Below, in pieces: positions 21,108 through 31,364 of a stretch of DNA of 64,000 nucleotides. The stretch is from Amaurobius ferox (lineage: Eukaryota > Arthropoda > Arachnida > Araneae > Amaurobiidae). The stretch lies in contig OX578152.1 of the NCBI GenBank assembly GCA_951213105.1, positions 102,393,455-102,457,454 of the forward strand, read 5' to 3'. A program made the position numbers and the translations under genes. The first letter of the stretch is position 1, and each line of letters starts with the position of its first letter. Below the pieces are notes generated by a model that was given only the letters and a program-made list of their open reading frames with translations, had not been told where the DNA came from and ran no database searches.

Positions 21108-23552
21108 TTAATGAATAAATTGGCCTCTTGGGCGCAAGTCATACTTGTGTGAATTAGGAACATTTTGAGTTTTAACCCTATTTTGATGGTTTAGAAAATA
21201 TCTACTTTTAAATTGTCTTGTTTCTTGAGTTGAAGAATTATCAATGTTATCATTATATGTGCTAGAAATCAATTCACTACGTCTAGGAGGTAAAGGAGTT
21301 AATCTATTAACGTGGACCAATTGCTGATTACATGGATTGTTTTTGTGTTGAATGACAAAGTTAACTTCAGTACCACCTCTAACATGATTTTGCTTTTCCC
21401 CCATATGCAAAGTAACATTCTGTGCATTTACTACCAAATCTCTAAAAGATTTGCTTCCATTTTCCAAATCGTTAATATGTACCTCTTCACTACCCAAATG
21501 TGGCACTACATTATTTTCCGAAAAATTTCTGCTCACATACTCTTCCCGAATGACCTGAGACTCATTCACTACCGGTGCCAGATCTGCTTTGCATTTGGCA
21601 CATGCATTCGTATGGAACTCTTTCGGTTTACAGTCCTCTACCACACGAACATTTTTTCCACTACTCATCTGCGAGTCAGGCACAGCAATACGCTTTGCGA
21701 CACTACTTAGGTTTGAGTCTGCAATTTCCGACTCATTTGCCGGTTCATGATTTGAAATCGAAAGTAAATTATTCGTACATTGATAACCAACAAAAGGAAT
21801 GGAAGAGTTTGAAAACTTAAAACAGAAGTGATTATAATCTATAATAGCATTATGTTTATGTAAAAACTTGTTACCAAGGATTACATTATATGAAATAGGA
21901 GCTGGTGATTTTAACACAAAAAATTCGGTAGGGAATCTTTCTTTTCCCAAATTTAGTGAAATAGTGGCTAAACATTCAACTTTAGTATCTTGTGAACTAA
22001 AGCTACGCAAAATTGTTGGTTTGTATGTTAGCAACATATGTGCAATGGGTACAGTATTTAAAGCTTCCTCATACACTAAATTAATTGAACTACCCGTATC
22101 AATCAATATTGACACTTCACTGCTCACTAATTTTCCTTTTATAATAGAAGAAGATGACAAAGAATTTGTAATATTATGACAAATATTATTTTCCTCAAAA
22201 TGTGATGTTTGCCTATCAAAAGTTTTTCTATTATTATAATTGTGCATGGGATATCTACTCTGATTCCCAGAAGAATGATTTTTGGAATTTTGCAAAGATT
22301 TATATGACTCCTTATTTTTATAATTTTGCGTTCCTTGCTTTTTATACTTCCACTCATTTGCAGACATTTGCCCTCTGTGTCTTTCACCCTGGTGATACCT
22401 AGTTCCAGGACTGGTATAAATTTTCCTACATTTTATACCGTACGCATCTCTTTTTTGAAAAACCTTTTTCCAACACTGTTCTTGAACGTGACCTAATTTA
22501 CCACATTTGTCACACTTTGGACGCGGTGAACGCTTTTCGTTAACTTTATCTGAATTAAACTTAAATTTTTCTATTTTACCCCTAAGAAATTCAATGTCCC
22601 TTTCCTGTTCTAACACTTTTCTTTTTAAATCTGACATACTTTCACTTTGATCTGGTGTGAGAACATATTTTTCTGGTGTGAGAACACCTTTTCTTGTAAG
22701 TACCGGATTAGTCAAGTACATAGCATTATTTTCATTTAAAATAGATTCCTCAAGAATTGCAAGTTTTCTAGCCGAATAAAAATCTCTAGGGTTTTGTGAC
22801 AACACCAATCTTTTTAGTTCCGGATATAAACCATTAATAAATGAAGTTTTTAAAAGTGTTTGCCTGATTTTATTCTCACTTTCGGAATCTACATCTTCCG
22901 GAACAACCTTAAATGAAGCAGCTTCGATTCTCATCGAAAACTGTTTAACCGACTCATTTGGTCTCTGTGTAAAGTTCACGAGTGAAATTATGTTTTTAGT
23001 AACATTTTCGGTCACTTCAAAATGATCTTTCAAAATGTGAATAATTTCCTGCAAATTTTTACAATTTCTGTGCTTTGGATTCTCTTCAATCAATCTATTT
23101 GCTTCCCCCTCTAAATTCAATCTCAAACAAACTAATTTGTCACACTCACTCCAGTTTGCATGAGTGGCTACTAAATTTAACTTTTCCAAAAACTGTGACA
23201 ACGAAAGCTCTGAATTTCCCGAGAATTTTGGAATATGATGTGCGAACTTAGGTGTGAAAATATGGAATGATTTTAACATGTTATCATTTACCGATGAAGC
23301 ACTGTTTTGATTTGGCAAAGTGCCAGAAGAAGAATTCAGACATACCGGCGATTTATCTGATATATTTTCCTCATTAGATTTAGCTTTGTGGCTAACACTT
23401 TTAACTTTACCTCTAGAATTAACAGTATCCGACTCAGTAGCAATATCAAGCGACAAATTCAAGGAGGAATTTAATTTTTTACTTGAATTTTTACTCATCT
23501 TACCGACATTTACTTTTTTGTTTCTAGTAATTGGAGCCATTTTGCATAACAA
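21108..23552 (-). CDS. Gag-protease fused to integrase C-terminal tail
   Basis: The 814-residue protein assembles particles and processes itself. A Ty3-type Gag core covers about residues 95-300 (KFSGNSELSLSQFLEKLN and following). One zinc knuckle, CDKCGKLGHVQEQC (C-x2-C-x4-H-x4-C), is near 345. A retropepsin-type protease has the active site LIDTGSS near 485 and the closing ILGNKFLHKHNAIID. From about 735 it switches to sequence typical of the end of Ty3/gypsy Pol (VNFVIQHKN, QLVHVNRLTPLPPRR, then YDLRPR). RT, RNase H, the zinc-binding domain and catalytic core of integrase are missing, with the frame kept. The ATG at residue 5 (AAAATGG context) is a better start than the first ATG. Confidence 0.88.
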   Translation of the reverse strand: MLCKMAPITRNKKVNVGKMSKNSSKKLNSSLNLSLDIATESDTVNSRGKVKSVSHKAKSNEENISDKSPVCLNSSSGTLPNQNSASSVNDNMLKSFHIFTPKFAHHIPKFSGNSELSLSQFLEKLNLVATHANWSECDKLVCLRLNLEGEANRLIEENPKHRNCKNLQEIIHILKDHFEVTENVTKNIISLVNFTQRPNESVKQFSMRIEAASFKVVPEDVDSESENKIRQTLLKTSFINGLYPELKRLVLSQNPRDFYSARKLAILEESILNENNAMYLTNPVLTRKGVLTPEKYVLTPDQSESMSDLKRKVLEQERDIEFLRGKIEKFKFNSDKVNEKRSPRPKCDKCGKLGHVQEQCWKKVFQKRDAYGIKCRKIYTSPGTRYHQGERHRGQMSANEWKYKKQGTQNYKNKESYKSLQNSKNHSSGNQSRYPMHNYNNRKTFDRQTSHFEENNICHNITNSLSSSSIIKGKLVSSEVSILIDTGSSINLVYEEALNTVPIAHMLLTYKPTILRSFSSQDTKVECLATISLNLGKERFPTEFFVLKSPAPISYNVILGNKFLHKHNAIIDYNHFCFKFSNSSIPFVGYQCTNNLLSISNHEPANESEIADSNLSSVAKRIAVPDSQMSSGKNVRVVEDCKPKEFHTNACAKCKADLAPVVNESQVIREEYVSRNFSENNVVPHLGSEEVHINDLENGSKSFRDLVVNAQNVTLHMGEKQNHVRGGTEVNFVIQHKNNPCNQQLVHVNRLTPLPPRRSELISSTYNDNIDNSSTQETRQFKSRYFLNHQNRVKTQNVPNSHKYDLRPRGQFIH

Positions 23553-23858
23553 TCAAATATACTCGTATAGTTTAACACAATATGCAATTGCAATGTTCTT
23601 AAACAGTATTTACAATAAAACCAGTTTTTATCAAATCAAATGACATAAATAAGCAAACAAATCAATTTTTTTTATCAAATGGCACATATCAAATTCCAAG
23701 AACACTCGTTTTTGAGAATACCGAAAGCAGAACATGGAACTCTGTTTACTTAAGAAAACACTCATTTTAGCACAACGGTAATTTTTAACCTTCAAAATCT
23801 CAATTCTTAAGAAAATTTTTAAAAATTTTAATTCTCTCAGCTCTTCCCCACTCACCGA

Positions 23859-23878
23859 GAAAAGTAACGGCACCAATT
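23859..23878 (-). promoter_or_regulatory. Candidate primer binding site
   Basis: Immediately inside the 5' LTR (its minus-strand end is CGCGACA) the minus strand reads GAATTGGTGCCGTTACTTTTC. The TGGTGCCGTTAC portion has the form of a tRNA-3'-end complement, a few bases from the LTR. The primer tRNA is not assigned. Confidence 0.55.
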
Positions 23879-23879
23879 C

Positions 23880-25050
23880 TGTCGCGAACGTTTTGGTATA
23901 CTCGACAGAGAAGACAAAGTTTTGAAATCAAACACATTTATTAAACATGAAATAACAAGGCAGTTGATCGAAAACAGTGGAGTACAAGCATTTCTCGCAA
24001 TAACTCAGAGTTACACTCGGTAGGGTGACCATTAAGAACACCCCTGGAGGAAGAGGAACCAAGAGAATACACATATTTTCTGATACATAAAATAAACACA
24101 ATATTCCTCATATTATACTTGACCTTTATATATCACATTTGTATACTTTGAACATATACGACATTTTCATATAACATCATCAATGACTCGATACTCACGA
24201 GGATTTGACAATTAACACTCTATTCGTTAGGTGGAAGACTAAATATATATAAAACTTTACCTCGTCTCTTTTAAATATAACATTTACAATTCTGTACCAT
24301 GGGAAAGGATATCAGGATGGACTCTCGGCATAAACTCATCGAGATTCTTGCGCAGAACAAAATCCATAATGGTCGGGAAACTTGACTACACAACATCATG
24401 CTGGCGGAATTCGACATCTTGGTTGGTTACGGAGATTGGTTGATTCGTACCTTAGGACACAAGGAGGAGTCAGGCAAATACAAATCGCTGTAAAATGAGC
24501 TTTCCCTCTAGCCCTATTAGCGATTCAAGCCGACCAGTGAAAGAACCATTTTCTCTTTTCACAAGACTCATTATTCCATTACTACCAGGCTGATTCATTT
24601 AAAAACACGAGTGACTCATCTCTGAACCGAGCCAAACGACTCTACGCACAACTTGTCGAACTATGTTACATATTTTAATCACATCCTTCCACTTTCAAAA
24701 TTAATCCACCTTTTCTTAAAATTCGCGGTCATACGCGAATCAAACACACACGTCTACATTTCTCCACGACTCCTTCCACACTGCTTCCAAAATCCTTTTT
24801 CAAACGCGCGCGTGCGCAAAACCTGCAAGTTCCCAACTAGCGACTGAGAAGCGAAAATACAAAACTATTACTATTTTTCTGGAACATAAACACTTTTGCG
24901 ATTTTAGAGTTCACTTCCCTTAAAAGTCAATGTAATTGAAAACATGTAGAAAAGACATTTACATTTCGAAATTGACACTTTCAATCACACAGAAATAAAA
25001 CAATACTTTAATATACAATTTTAACACAGAGGTGTGAAAGCCTTATCACA
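23880..25050 (-). repeat. 5' LTR of the Ty3/gypsy-type element
   Basis: 1171 bp, the 5' LTR relative to the minus-strand ORF; it should hold promoter and polyadenylation signals, which I could not place with confidence. It ends precisely at the CAAT target duplication beside the foldback sequence. Confidence 0.92.
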
Positions 25051-25756
25051 CAATGTATGAAATGCCGGCATTCTATAGAATACCTAGGTATTTTATAGAA
25101 TACCGGCCATTTTTAGGCAAAGTATGAAATATGAGCATAATTACTCGTATATACTTTCCCTTGACATTGTATATAATACCTAGGCATTCTATAGAATGAC
25201 AAATGCTATTTAGGCAAAGTATGAAAAAAGGAATGAATTGGAGATATATTTTATACTTTGCCGGTTTGTCATTTGGCATTCTATAGAATGCCTAGGAAAT
25301 ATGTGAAATGTTAGTCGTTTCATAGATTGCAGACCAGTTTTCGGTATTCTATAAAATGCCTAGGCATTCTATAGAATGCCGGCTTTCATACATTGCCGAT
25401 TATGTTACCGGCAATGTATGAAATGCCGTCATTCTATAGAATACCTAGGCATTTTATAGAATACCGGCCTTTTTTAGGCAAAGTATGAAATATGAAAATT
25501 GTTATATCCTTTCCCTAGGCATTGCATATAATACTTAGGCATTCTATAGAATGACAAATGCTATTTAGGCAAAATATGAGAAAAGGAATGAATCGGAGAT
25601 GTATTTCATACTTTGCCGATTTGGCATTTGGCATTTTGTAGAATACTTAGGAAATCTGTGAAATTTTAATCGTTTCATAGATTGCCGACCAGTTTTCGGT
25701 ATTCTATATAATGCCTAGGTATTGTAAAAAATGCCGGCTTTCATACATTGCCGGTA
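25051..25756. repeat. Two tandem palindromic units of about 350 bp
   Basis: Each unit begins GGCAATGTATGAAATGCCG (the first unit's GG lies across the LTR element at 18714-18715) and ends in the reverse complement, GGCTTTCATACATTGCC. Within each are repeated nested palindromes ATTCTATAGAAT joined by CCTAGG, and a second inverted pair AGGCAAAGTATGAAA / TACTTTGCC. The second unit starts at 25409. The nesting makes the region able to fold at several scales. Confidence 0.82.
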
Positions 25757-25899
25757 ACATATCCACAAAAATAAGGCTTCGGTAGACAATAATTAGTGAA
25801 ATTTCATAAATGAAGCTGGAATTTTCATAAACGCCTGTAATTGCGGCCTTTCTGATAGTTTGCCGAAATTATCAACAAACAACAAAGCATTTGAAAAAA

Positions 25900-26650
25900 T
25901 CTGATGTGGGCAACACATGACTTTCCTCATATAATGTAATGCATTTACTACTTTTACAGTAAAAAAAAATAGGTACTAATATTCTTTCCAAGATATTGAA
26001 TTTTCGACAATTGGTCATCATTTTCATTGATTTAACTTCATTTTTATCCATTTGGCGAGATTTTCCTTAATTTGGCAACATTTCAAAAAGTCGCCAAGTT
26101 GGCGACATTCCGCCAAATTCGTCACCAAAATCTCGCCAAGCGTTATGGACGAAGAAATAAGTCCTTACAGCAGATAAATGACTATTGGCGTTCAAATACA
26201 AAAGTATTACTCAAAGTATCTTTTTTCATGAATGGAACGAGCTAGATCCACGAGAATGATGTCACCCAATTTCTTGCATGGTGTTACATATGAAGAGTGA
26301 ACATGTTTCTCAATAGGAAATATTTTTTTTTTATTTTATATGACTTTTTGATAATTTTTTTGAAAAATGTGCAATATTTCGAGAACAGTTCATGTTAGCG
26401 TTCTAAATTTTATGTCAATCGTTTTCTAATGAAAAATTACATAAGAAATGTCTATTTGCGTGACTTTATTAATGGTTTTGATTTTTTGACGATTTTTTCA
26501 AAATTTAATTCGAAAATTTAGGGGGTGATTCTCAACATTCGATTGTGTATAAAAACAATAAAATCCAGTGTTTACGGATTGTGAATTTTGTACCAAATGT
26601 GGTCCAAATCGGTCCATTCGTTCGTCAGTTATCGTCTCCACACACACACA

Positions 26651-26730
<80 letters not shown>

Positions 26731-26873
26731 CACACACACACAGACATCACTTCAAAAATGTTTGATTCGTGATCAGGGATGCTTGAAACGTGCTCTTCCG
26801 TCGAAAACTGGAATTCGAATTTTCGACCCCGTCACAATACTTTCCTTATACATTATGTATATAAGGAAAGTAA
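25900..26873 (+). mobile_element. H-family repeat copy 4
   Basis: Complete copy. It has the head TCTGATGTGGGCAACACATG, the 17-bp palindrome GTCGCCAAGTTGGCGAC near 26091, a long CA tract (26639-26742) and a perfect 3' stem-loop: CTTTCCTTATA (26840-26850) pairs with TATAAGGAAAG (26860-26870). It begins 20 bp after the foldback element. Confidence 0.92.
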
Positions 26874-27520
26874 AAAGTAAAAAAAAACAAGCATCGATTA
26901 ATTCATTAATCGATTGATAAATTTCGGAGATAATACAAAACTTGCGAGTGTGTACTGTTCATGACACATAGAAAATATCAAAAACAAACCACGCCGTATT
27001 CTTTTTCATATTAGCAAACATATTTTGCACACATTTGATATCAGTCAGTTGCGATTTGATATTAATCGGTTTGATATCAAACTGGTTTTCCATATTCGCA
27101 GAAACCGATAAACCAGCAGAATGACAAGAATTATTATTTTGTATTCAGAATTTAAATTACGACTTCTATATTAACAAAGTTTATATTACGGCTTTCTTTT
27201 TTATCGAAAAGTGTTTATGTCACGAAAATAGTACTACCATTTAGTAAAGGGAGTAAATATGAAATAATCGGTAGCTCCAGTGTGATGGATATGAAATGGT
27301 TCTGCATGAAGAACGTCAGTAAAACAAAACTCTAATAAAGTTCAATAAGTTTATTCATTGTTTTCAGTTTCATTTGCTTCGTTTACAATAGATAGTAAGG
27401 ATCCATTATAATTAAAGTAAGATTTAATATATATAATTGGGAATTTTAATATTTTTGAATTTTAAGCAAATGTCAAAACTATACGTATTTGATCGTGCGA
27501 GCAAATTTTATAGGATCTTT
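26874..27520. other. AT-rich spacer, nothing recognised
   Basis: No gene. The only local pattern is a cluster of GATATCA/GATATTA-like words between 27025 and 27085. Confidence 0.5.
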
Positions 27521-28241
27521 TTACTTTCCTTATATACAATAACGTATAAGGGAACAATAACGTATAAGGGAACAATAACGTATAAGGGAACAATAACGTA
27601 TAAGGGAACAATAACGTATAAGGGAACAATAACGTATAAGGATTGTGACGGGGTCGAAAATTCGAATTCGAGTTTTCGACGGGAGAGCACGTTTCAAGCA
27701 TACCTGATCACGAATCGAACATTTTTAAAGTGATGTGTGTGTGGGTATGTGTGTGGAGACGATAATTGACGAGCGAATGGACCGATTCGAACGAAATTTG
27801 GTACAATCAGTAAACACTGGAAGCCTATTGTTCTTATAAGCAACCGAATGTTCAGACTCCCCCCCCCTAAATTTTCGAGTGAAATTTCGGAAAAATCGTC
27901 AAAAAATCAAAACCTCTAATAAAGTTACGCAAATAAACATTTCTAAATTTTCATGTAAATTTTTCATGTAAATTTTTCATTAGAAAACGATTGACATAAA
28001 TTTTAGAACGCTAACATGAACAGTTCGCGAGATATTGCAAATTTTTTCAAAAAAATTATCAAAAAATCATATAAAATAAAAAAAAATATTTCCTATTGAG
28101 AAACATGTTCACTTTTCATATGTAATACCACGCGATAAATTGGGTGACATCATTCTCGTGGATCTAGCTCGTTCCATTCATGAAAAAAATACTTTGAGTA
28201 ATACTTTTGTATTTGAACGCCAATAGTCATTTATCTGCTGT
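27521..28241 (-). mobile_element. H-family repeat copy 5, head missing
   Basis: It has the 3' end (left) and core but stops at TTATCTGCTG, where other copies continue into TAAGAATAAC and the TCGCCAA core. Its terminal stem-loop has been disrupted by an 18-bp minisatellite. Confidence 0.85.
27537..27640 (+). repeat. 18-bp minisatellite in the H 3' end
   Basis: Six copies of AACGTATAAGGGAACAAT-type units start at 27541, 27559, 27577, 27595, 27613 and 27631. The unit derives from the H-family end, where other copies have a single ATAATGTATAAGGAAAGTAT. Confidence 0.93.
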
Positions 28242-29242
28242 TCAACTCTGCTGTTCAAAGGCTATCACTTACTGTTCGTAGCAAGCGCGCTTAGTTTTTG
28301 AGATAAAAACATTACCGGCTTTTAAAATGAAGAACTTTCGATTGCCTTCCAATGAAAGGCACGGTAGCTCGTAAGCTACAAAATCTTTGTGAAACAGAAT
28401 TATTGATCTAGAAAATGGATATCTTATTGAAAATTTTTGCCCTTACTATTTATATCTATTTTGTTATAATTTGAAAGGTAATTTGATAGAAAATAAGTAC
28501 CGTGAAGCAAAAACTCGCTCGTACGAAATAATTCTATTTATTTTTTCTTAAATAAAATTTAAAACTATTAAAATATTGAAATTATTTTGTATATTTATGA
28601 ATGGTACCTTATTTCCGGCAAAACAAATAGAAAATGTTTTTATTTTCATCCAATAAGTTCGAAGTTATAAGCGAACATTATCCACGTCAAAACTGGCATC
28701 AATGGATCTCAGGAGTCTTAAAGTGTCATAAACATAGTGAATTCCCTACTTCACATTTTTTTTATACCTCTTACCCTGTACATCAGTAATACCTAAACAT
28801 TTTATGGCTAATAAGTGAATACCTGTAACATATATGATACTTTTTTCAATGAGGCGAATCTGGTAATAATATTTTTAATAATTGTATGATTTTCGTTAAT
28901 GTATTAAAATTTTATTTTGAAATATGTCGCTTGTGTGCATGATTGCAATAAAACTCCCAGAAACAAAAATATTACTGATTATGACATATACAGCAATATA
29001 CTTTACATTATACTATGTATGGCACACGCAGTACGTCAATACGGTCTAAGGTAAAATTCGAACACACATTTCTCCTCATATATGATTAAGATGTAATGTA
29101 ATTACTGTGAGCCAATTATTCCTCTTTTACTTAACTTCCATGTTAAAGAATTATTTTTGCCAGTGAAAAGCAAATGTTATCAAATTCTGTCAACAAACCT
29201 TCAGGGATATACATAGCAGTGTAAAAACTATCTATACTTTCG
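28242..29242. other. AT-rich non-coding stretch
   Basis: No gene or repeat family recognised. It follows the abrupt truncation of H copy 5. Confidence 0.5.
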
Positions 29243-29523
29243 TTGAGACCCAAACCGTCTGACCTACCAGAAAGGTGTAAGGTAACTGTTTGGACGGCCT
29301 GGAAGTGCCACCCAATTCAGACAGGAACCCAGTGGGGGAGGCATCCACAGGGACCGTACCCTCCTTTCCCTACCACCAATCTCTCGGAAGACTTACGGAC
29401 CCACATGTTTAATGTGATCATACTCCGCGTGAACACGGCGTCAGTTTTGGCAGTGGCTAAAATCGAACCCGGGCCTACCGAGTGCAATTCCAGCGCGCTA
29501 ACCACTGGACTACCGCGCCCACC
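29243..29523 (-). mobile_element. tRNA-derived SINE, copy 3
   Basis: Same family as the SINEs at 10.5-11.1 kb, inverted. On the minus strand box A is TAGTCCAGTGGTTAGCGCG and box B GGGTTCGATTTTA. The body keeps ACGGTCCCTGTGGATGCC. Apparently full length. Confidence 0.87.
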
Positions 29524-29624
29524 ATCTATAATTTTGTGTATGAGCTAAGCTATGTGCTATTTTACTTGTCTCAAATGCACTGTCTCTCATAAGTCTGACT
29601 AAAAACACTTGTGCCAGGACTGCT
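29524..29624. other. Spacer between two SINEs
   Basis: Short AT-rich spacer without recognised content. Confidence 0.4.
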
Positions 29625-29802
29625 TCTTTCTTCTTCGACCCAGGCTTCCTGACCTACCCGAAGGTGTATGTCATCTGATTGGACGACTGGGAAGTACCAC
29701 CTAATTTAAACCGGAACCCAGTGGGGGAGGCATCCACAGTGACGGAACCCTCCTCCCCCTATCACCCACCTATCGGAAGGACTTAATAACCCACATGTTT
29801 TA
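29625..29802 (-). mobile_element. tRNA-derived SINE, copy 4, 5'-truncated
   Basis: It has the 3' tail (CTTCTTTCTTCTTCGACCC on the plus strand, i.e. a GAA-rich tail) and the body, but the tRNA-like head is missing beyond CCCACATGTTT. This is 5' truncation typical of LINE-mediated insertion. Confidence 0.8.
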
Positions 29803-30624
29803 ATATATGTCGCTTGTTCGCATCATTGCAAACAAAACTATTGCTTCCAGAAACAAAAAACATTGCTGGTTGTGATACAAAAGTATCTACTCAAGAAGTT
29901 ATACTTCAAAATAAAAACATTTGCATAACTACAGTTTTTTAAAAAATTAAACTTAAAATCGAATTAAATTAAATAGCGACCTAAATTTTTATAACTTTTC
30001 AGGAGGATATTCCCGCCACAGATGATGTCATACTGCTCAAATGATATCAAGTTTGCATATATTGGCACATAACGGAGGTTAAAGCTTTGAATGCTATGAA
30101 ATCCATCCGACCTCAGTCGTTGTCCACGTTCAAAACCTTCATCTCAATTTAAGCCAAGTCTTAATGTTGATCAAGATAGGAATCTAAGAAAATAAAGCGA
30201 CTTCACTCCAGAACATTTCTTTGATATTTCTTTGCTGATCTTGAAAAGTTCTTGAAAAATCAGGCAATCGTTTTCCTTTGGGAAACGCAGCGGTTTCCGA
30301 GTCAAGAAAACCCGCAACCAAAGATTTCCTGACGTTAAAAACACATTCTTTTCACAGGGGACTTTCTGCAGGATGTAAGGCTCACTTGTTGAAACCAACA
30401 ATTCACTCTCTGGCTTTAAAATTCACAGGCGTCGTATTTAATTTCCGGATACAGATGAAAATAGCTCTGTGCTCATATGTTTCGGAATCCAATTTAAACT
30501 TCAGTTCCTCGTTAAAATAGTTCAGGTGTGCATAAAAAGAACTGTAGAGAACCGAAATAATCCAATCCAATTCAATCCGAATTGATGGATGAGAAGAGTT
30601 TTCTTGTTAAATACTTTAACTCTC
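29803..30624. other. Non-coding stretch, nothing recognised
   Basis: Open frames on both strands around 30170-30520 resemble no known family and are probably chance. Confidence 0.45.
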
Positions 30625-31364
30625 TATAAGGTGATTTAAAAAAGATGCGCCAAACTTTACGAGGAGGTAGTACATACCAAAGCATTTTTCGTCTTAGTTT
30701 ACCGGGTCGGAAATGAAACGTAAAGGCGTTACAGGGCGCTTACTTGTTGGTAGCCGCTCCGCTTAAGTTTGTGGCCGCTCCGCAAACTTAAAAGCATTAT
30801 TTCTAGTTGAAGAAGAAAACCACGTATGCAGATTTCATTTGGGGAAGGAGAAGGACCCTTATGCAAATTTTCGTAACACCGAATGTAGGTCTTATTGCAA
30901 CAGTTATTCGCAGCTCCAACTTTTGAGACGATGAAGCCCCACTATCGTCCGATCTGTTATGTCTTGATTCTTTTTAGGGGGATATCTCAAAAGACATGAC
31001 ACTCTATAACACTCTCCTCGAACCTGAATAGGAACTCGTTGCCAGAATTTTGGCTGCTGCTGCCGAAGTGCGCAACATGCCTGGTCTGTTCGAGAGAGTT
31101 CGTCAATCTCTCCATCATCACTGTGAGACATACATTCAGGTTGACAGTCTCTCTTTTGAGCAATTACTGTAACTATTGTTTATTAAATGCTATTTTATAA
31201 CTTCTATGTCATTGTGTTTTCACCTTACCTCATCGGTTTCACCGTTAAGGGCTCACTTGCGCCTTTTCGTTTCATTTTCGACCCGGTAAACAATGACGAA
31301 AATGATTGGTTTGGTGTATAATACCACTTCTTAAAGTTTGGCCCATCATTTCACCCTGTATAAT
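30625..31364 (+). mobile_element. Internally deleted mariner-like element
   Basis: Terminal inverted repeats of about 100 bp. The left end (GCGCCAAACTTTACGAGG ... TTTACCGGGTCGGAAATGAAACG) matches the reverse complement of the right end (GGGCCAAACTTTAAGAAG ... TTTACCGGGTCGAAAATGAAACG). The plus-strand interior keeps only the end of a transposase. About 740 bp. Confidence 0.8.
30940..31172 (+). pseudogene. Mariner-like transposase C-terminal remnant
   Basis: The frame ending at TAA 31170-31172 reads SDLLCLDSF then, after a stop, GDISK, and later ELVARILAAAAEVRNMPGLF, ERVRQSLHHHCE and SFEQLL. This is the third-Asp region (SPDLxxLDFFLWG in intact relatives) and the C-terminus of a Tc1/mariner transposase of the kind common in arthropods. 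At least two in-frame stops and loss of the N-terminal two-thirds make it non-functional. Confidence 0.75.

Larger units (their letters stand above)
18720..25050 (-). mobile_element. Young Ty3/gypsy-type LTR retrotransposon, internally deleted
   Basis: The element is 6331 bp with two 1171-bp direct LTRs (TG...CA) and the target duplication CAAT at 18716-18719 and 25051-25054. Coding is on the minus strand: a single Gag-protease ORF whose end is an integrase tail. No RT, RNase H or integrase core is present. The only LTR difference I noticed is A/G at 19568 versus 24728, so insertion was recent. The element must rely on RT and integrase from an autonomous relative. Confidence 0.9.
18559..25880. 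mobile_element. Foldback element split by an LTR retrotransposon
   Basis: The left arm 18559-18719 is matched by the reverse complement of 25740-25880: TGATAATTTYGGCAAACT, CCCCAATTACAGGCGT versus CCGCAATTACAGGCGT, ATGAAAATTCC, CTAATTATYGTCT and TTATTTTTGT occur in the same order. An (AT)n run at about 18679-18705 interrupts the left arm. The LTR retrotransposon 18720-25050 lies within it, flanked by CAAT. Without that insertion the element is about 1 kb, with two palindromic units in its interior. It encodes nothing. Its superfamily is not recognised. Confidence 0.75.

Noticed and set aside
18720..25050. Endogenous retrovirus
   Set aside because: No envelope-like frame, transmembrane segment or RT is present; the Gag, protease and integrase tail fit a Ty3/gypsy retrotransposon.
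26568..26772. Open frames encoding His-Thr polymers
   Set aside because: They are translations of CA microsatellites inside H repeats, as are the frames at 8019-8255, 17976-18263, 37348-37618 and 49011-49351.
27437..27733. Frame with TITYKG repeats as a tandem-repeat protein
   Set aside because: The 18-bp minisatellite is a multiple of three, so all frames look repetitive; it lies in a transposon end.
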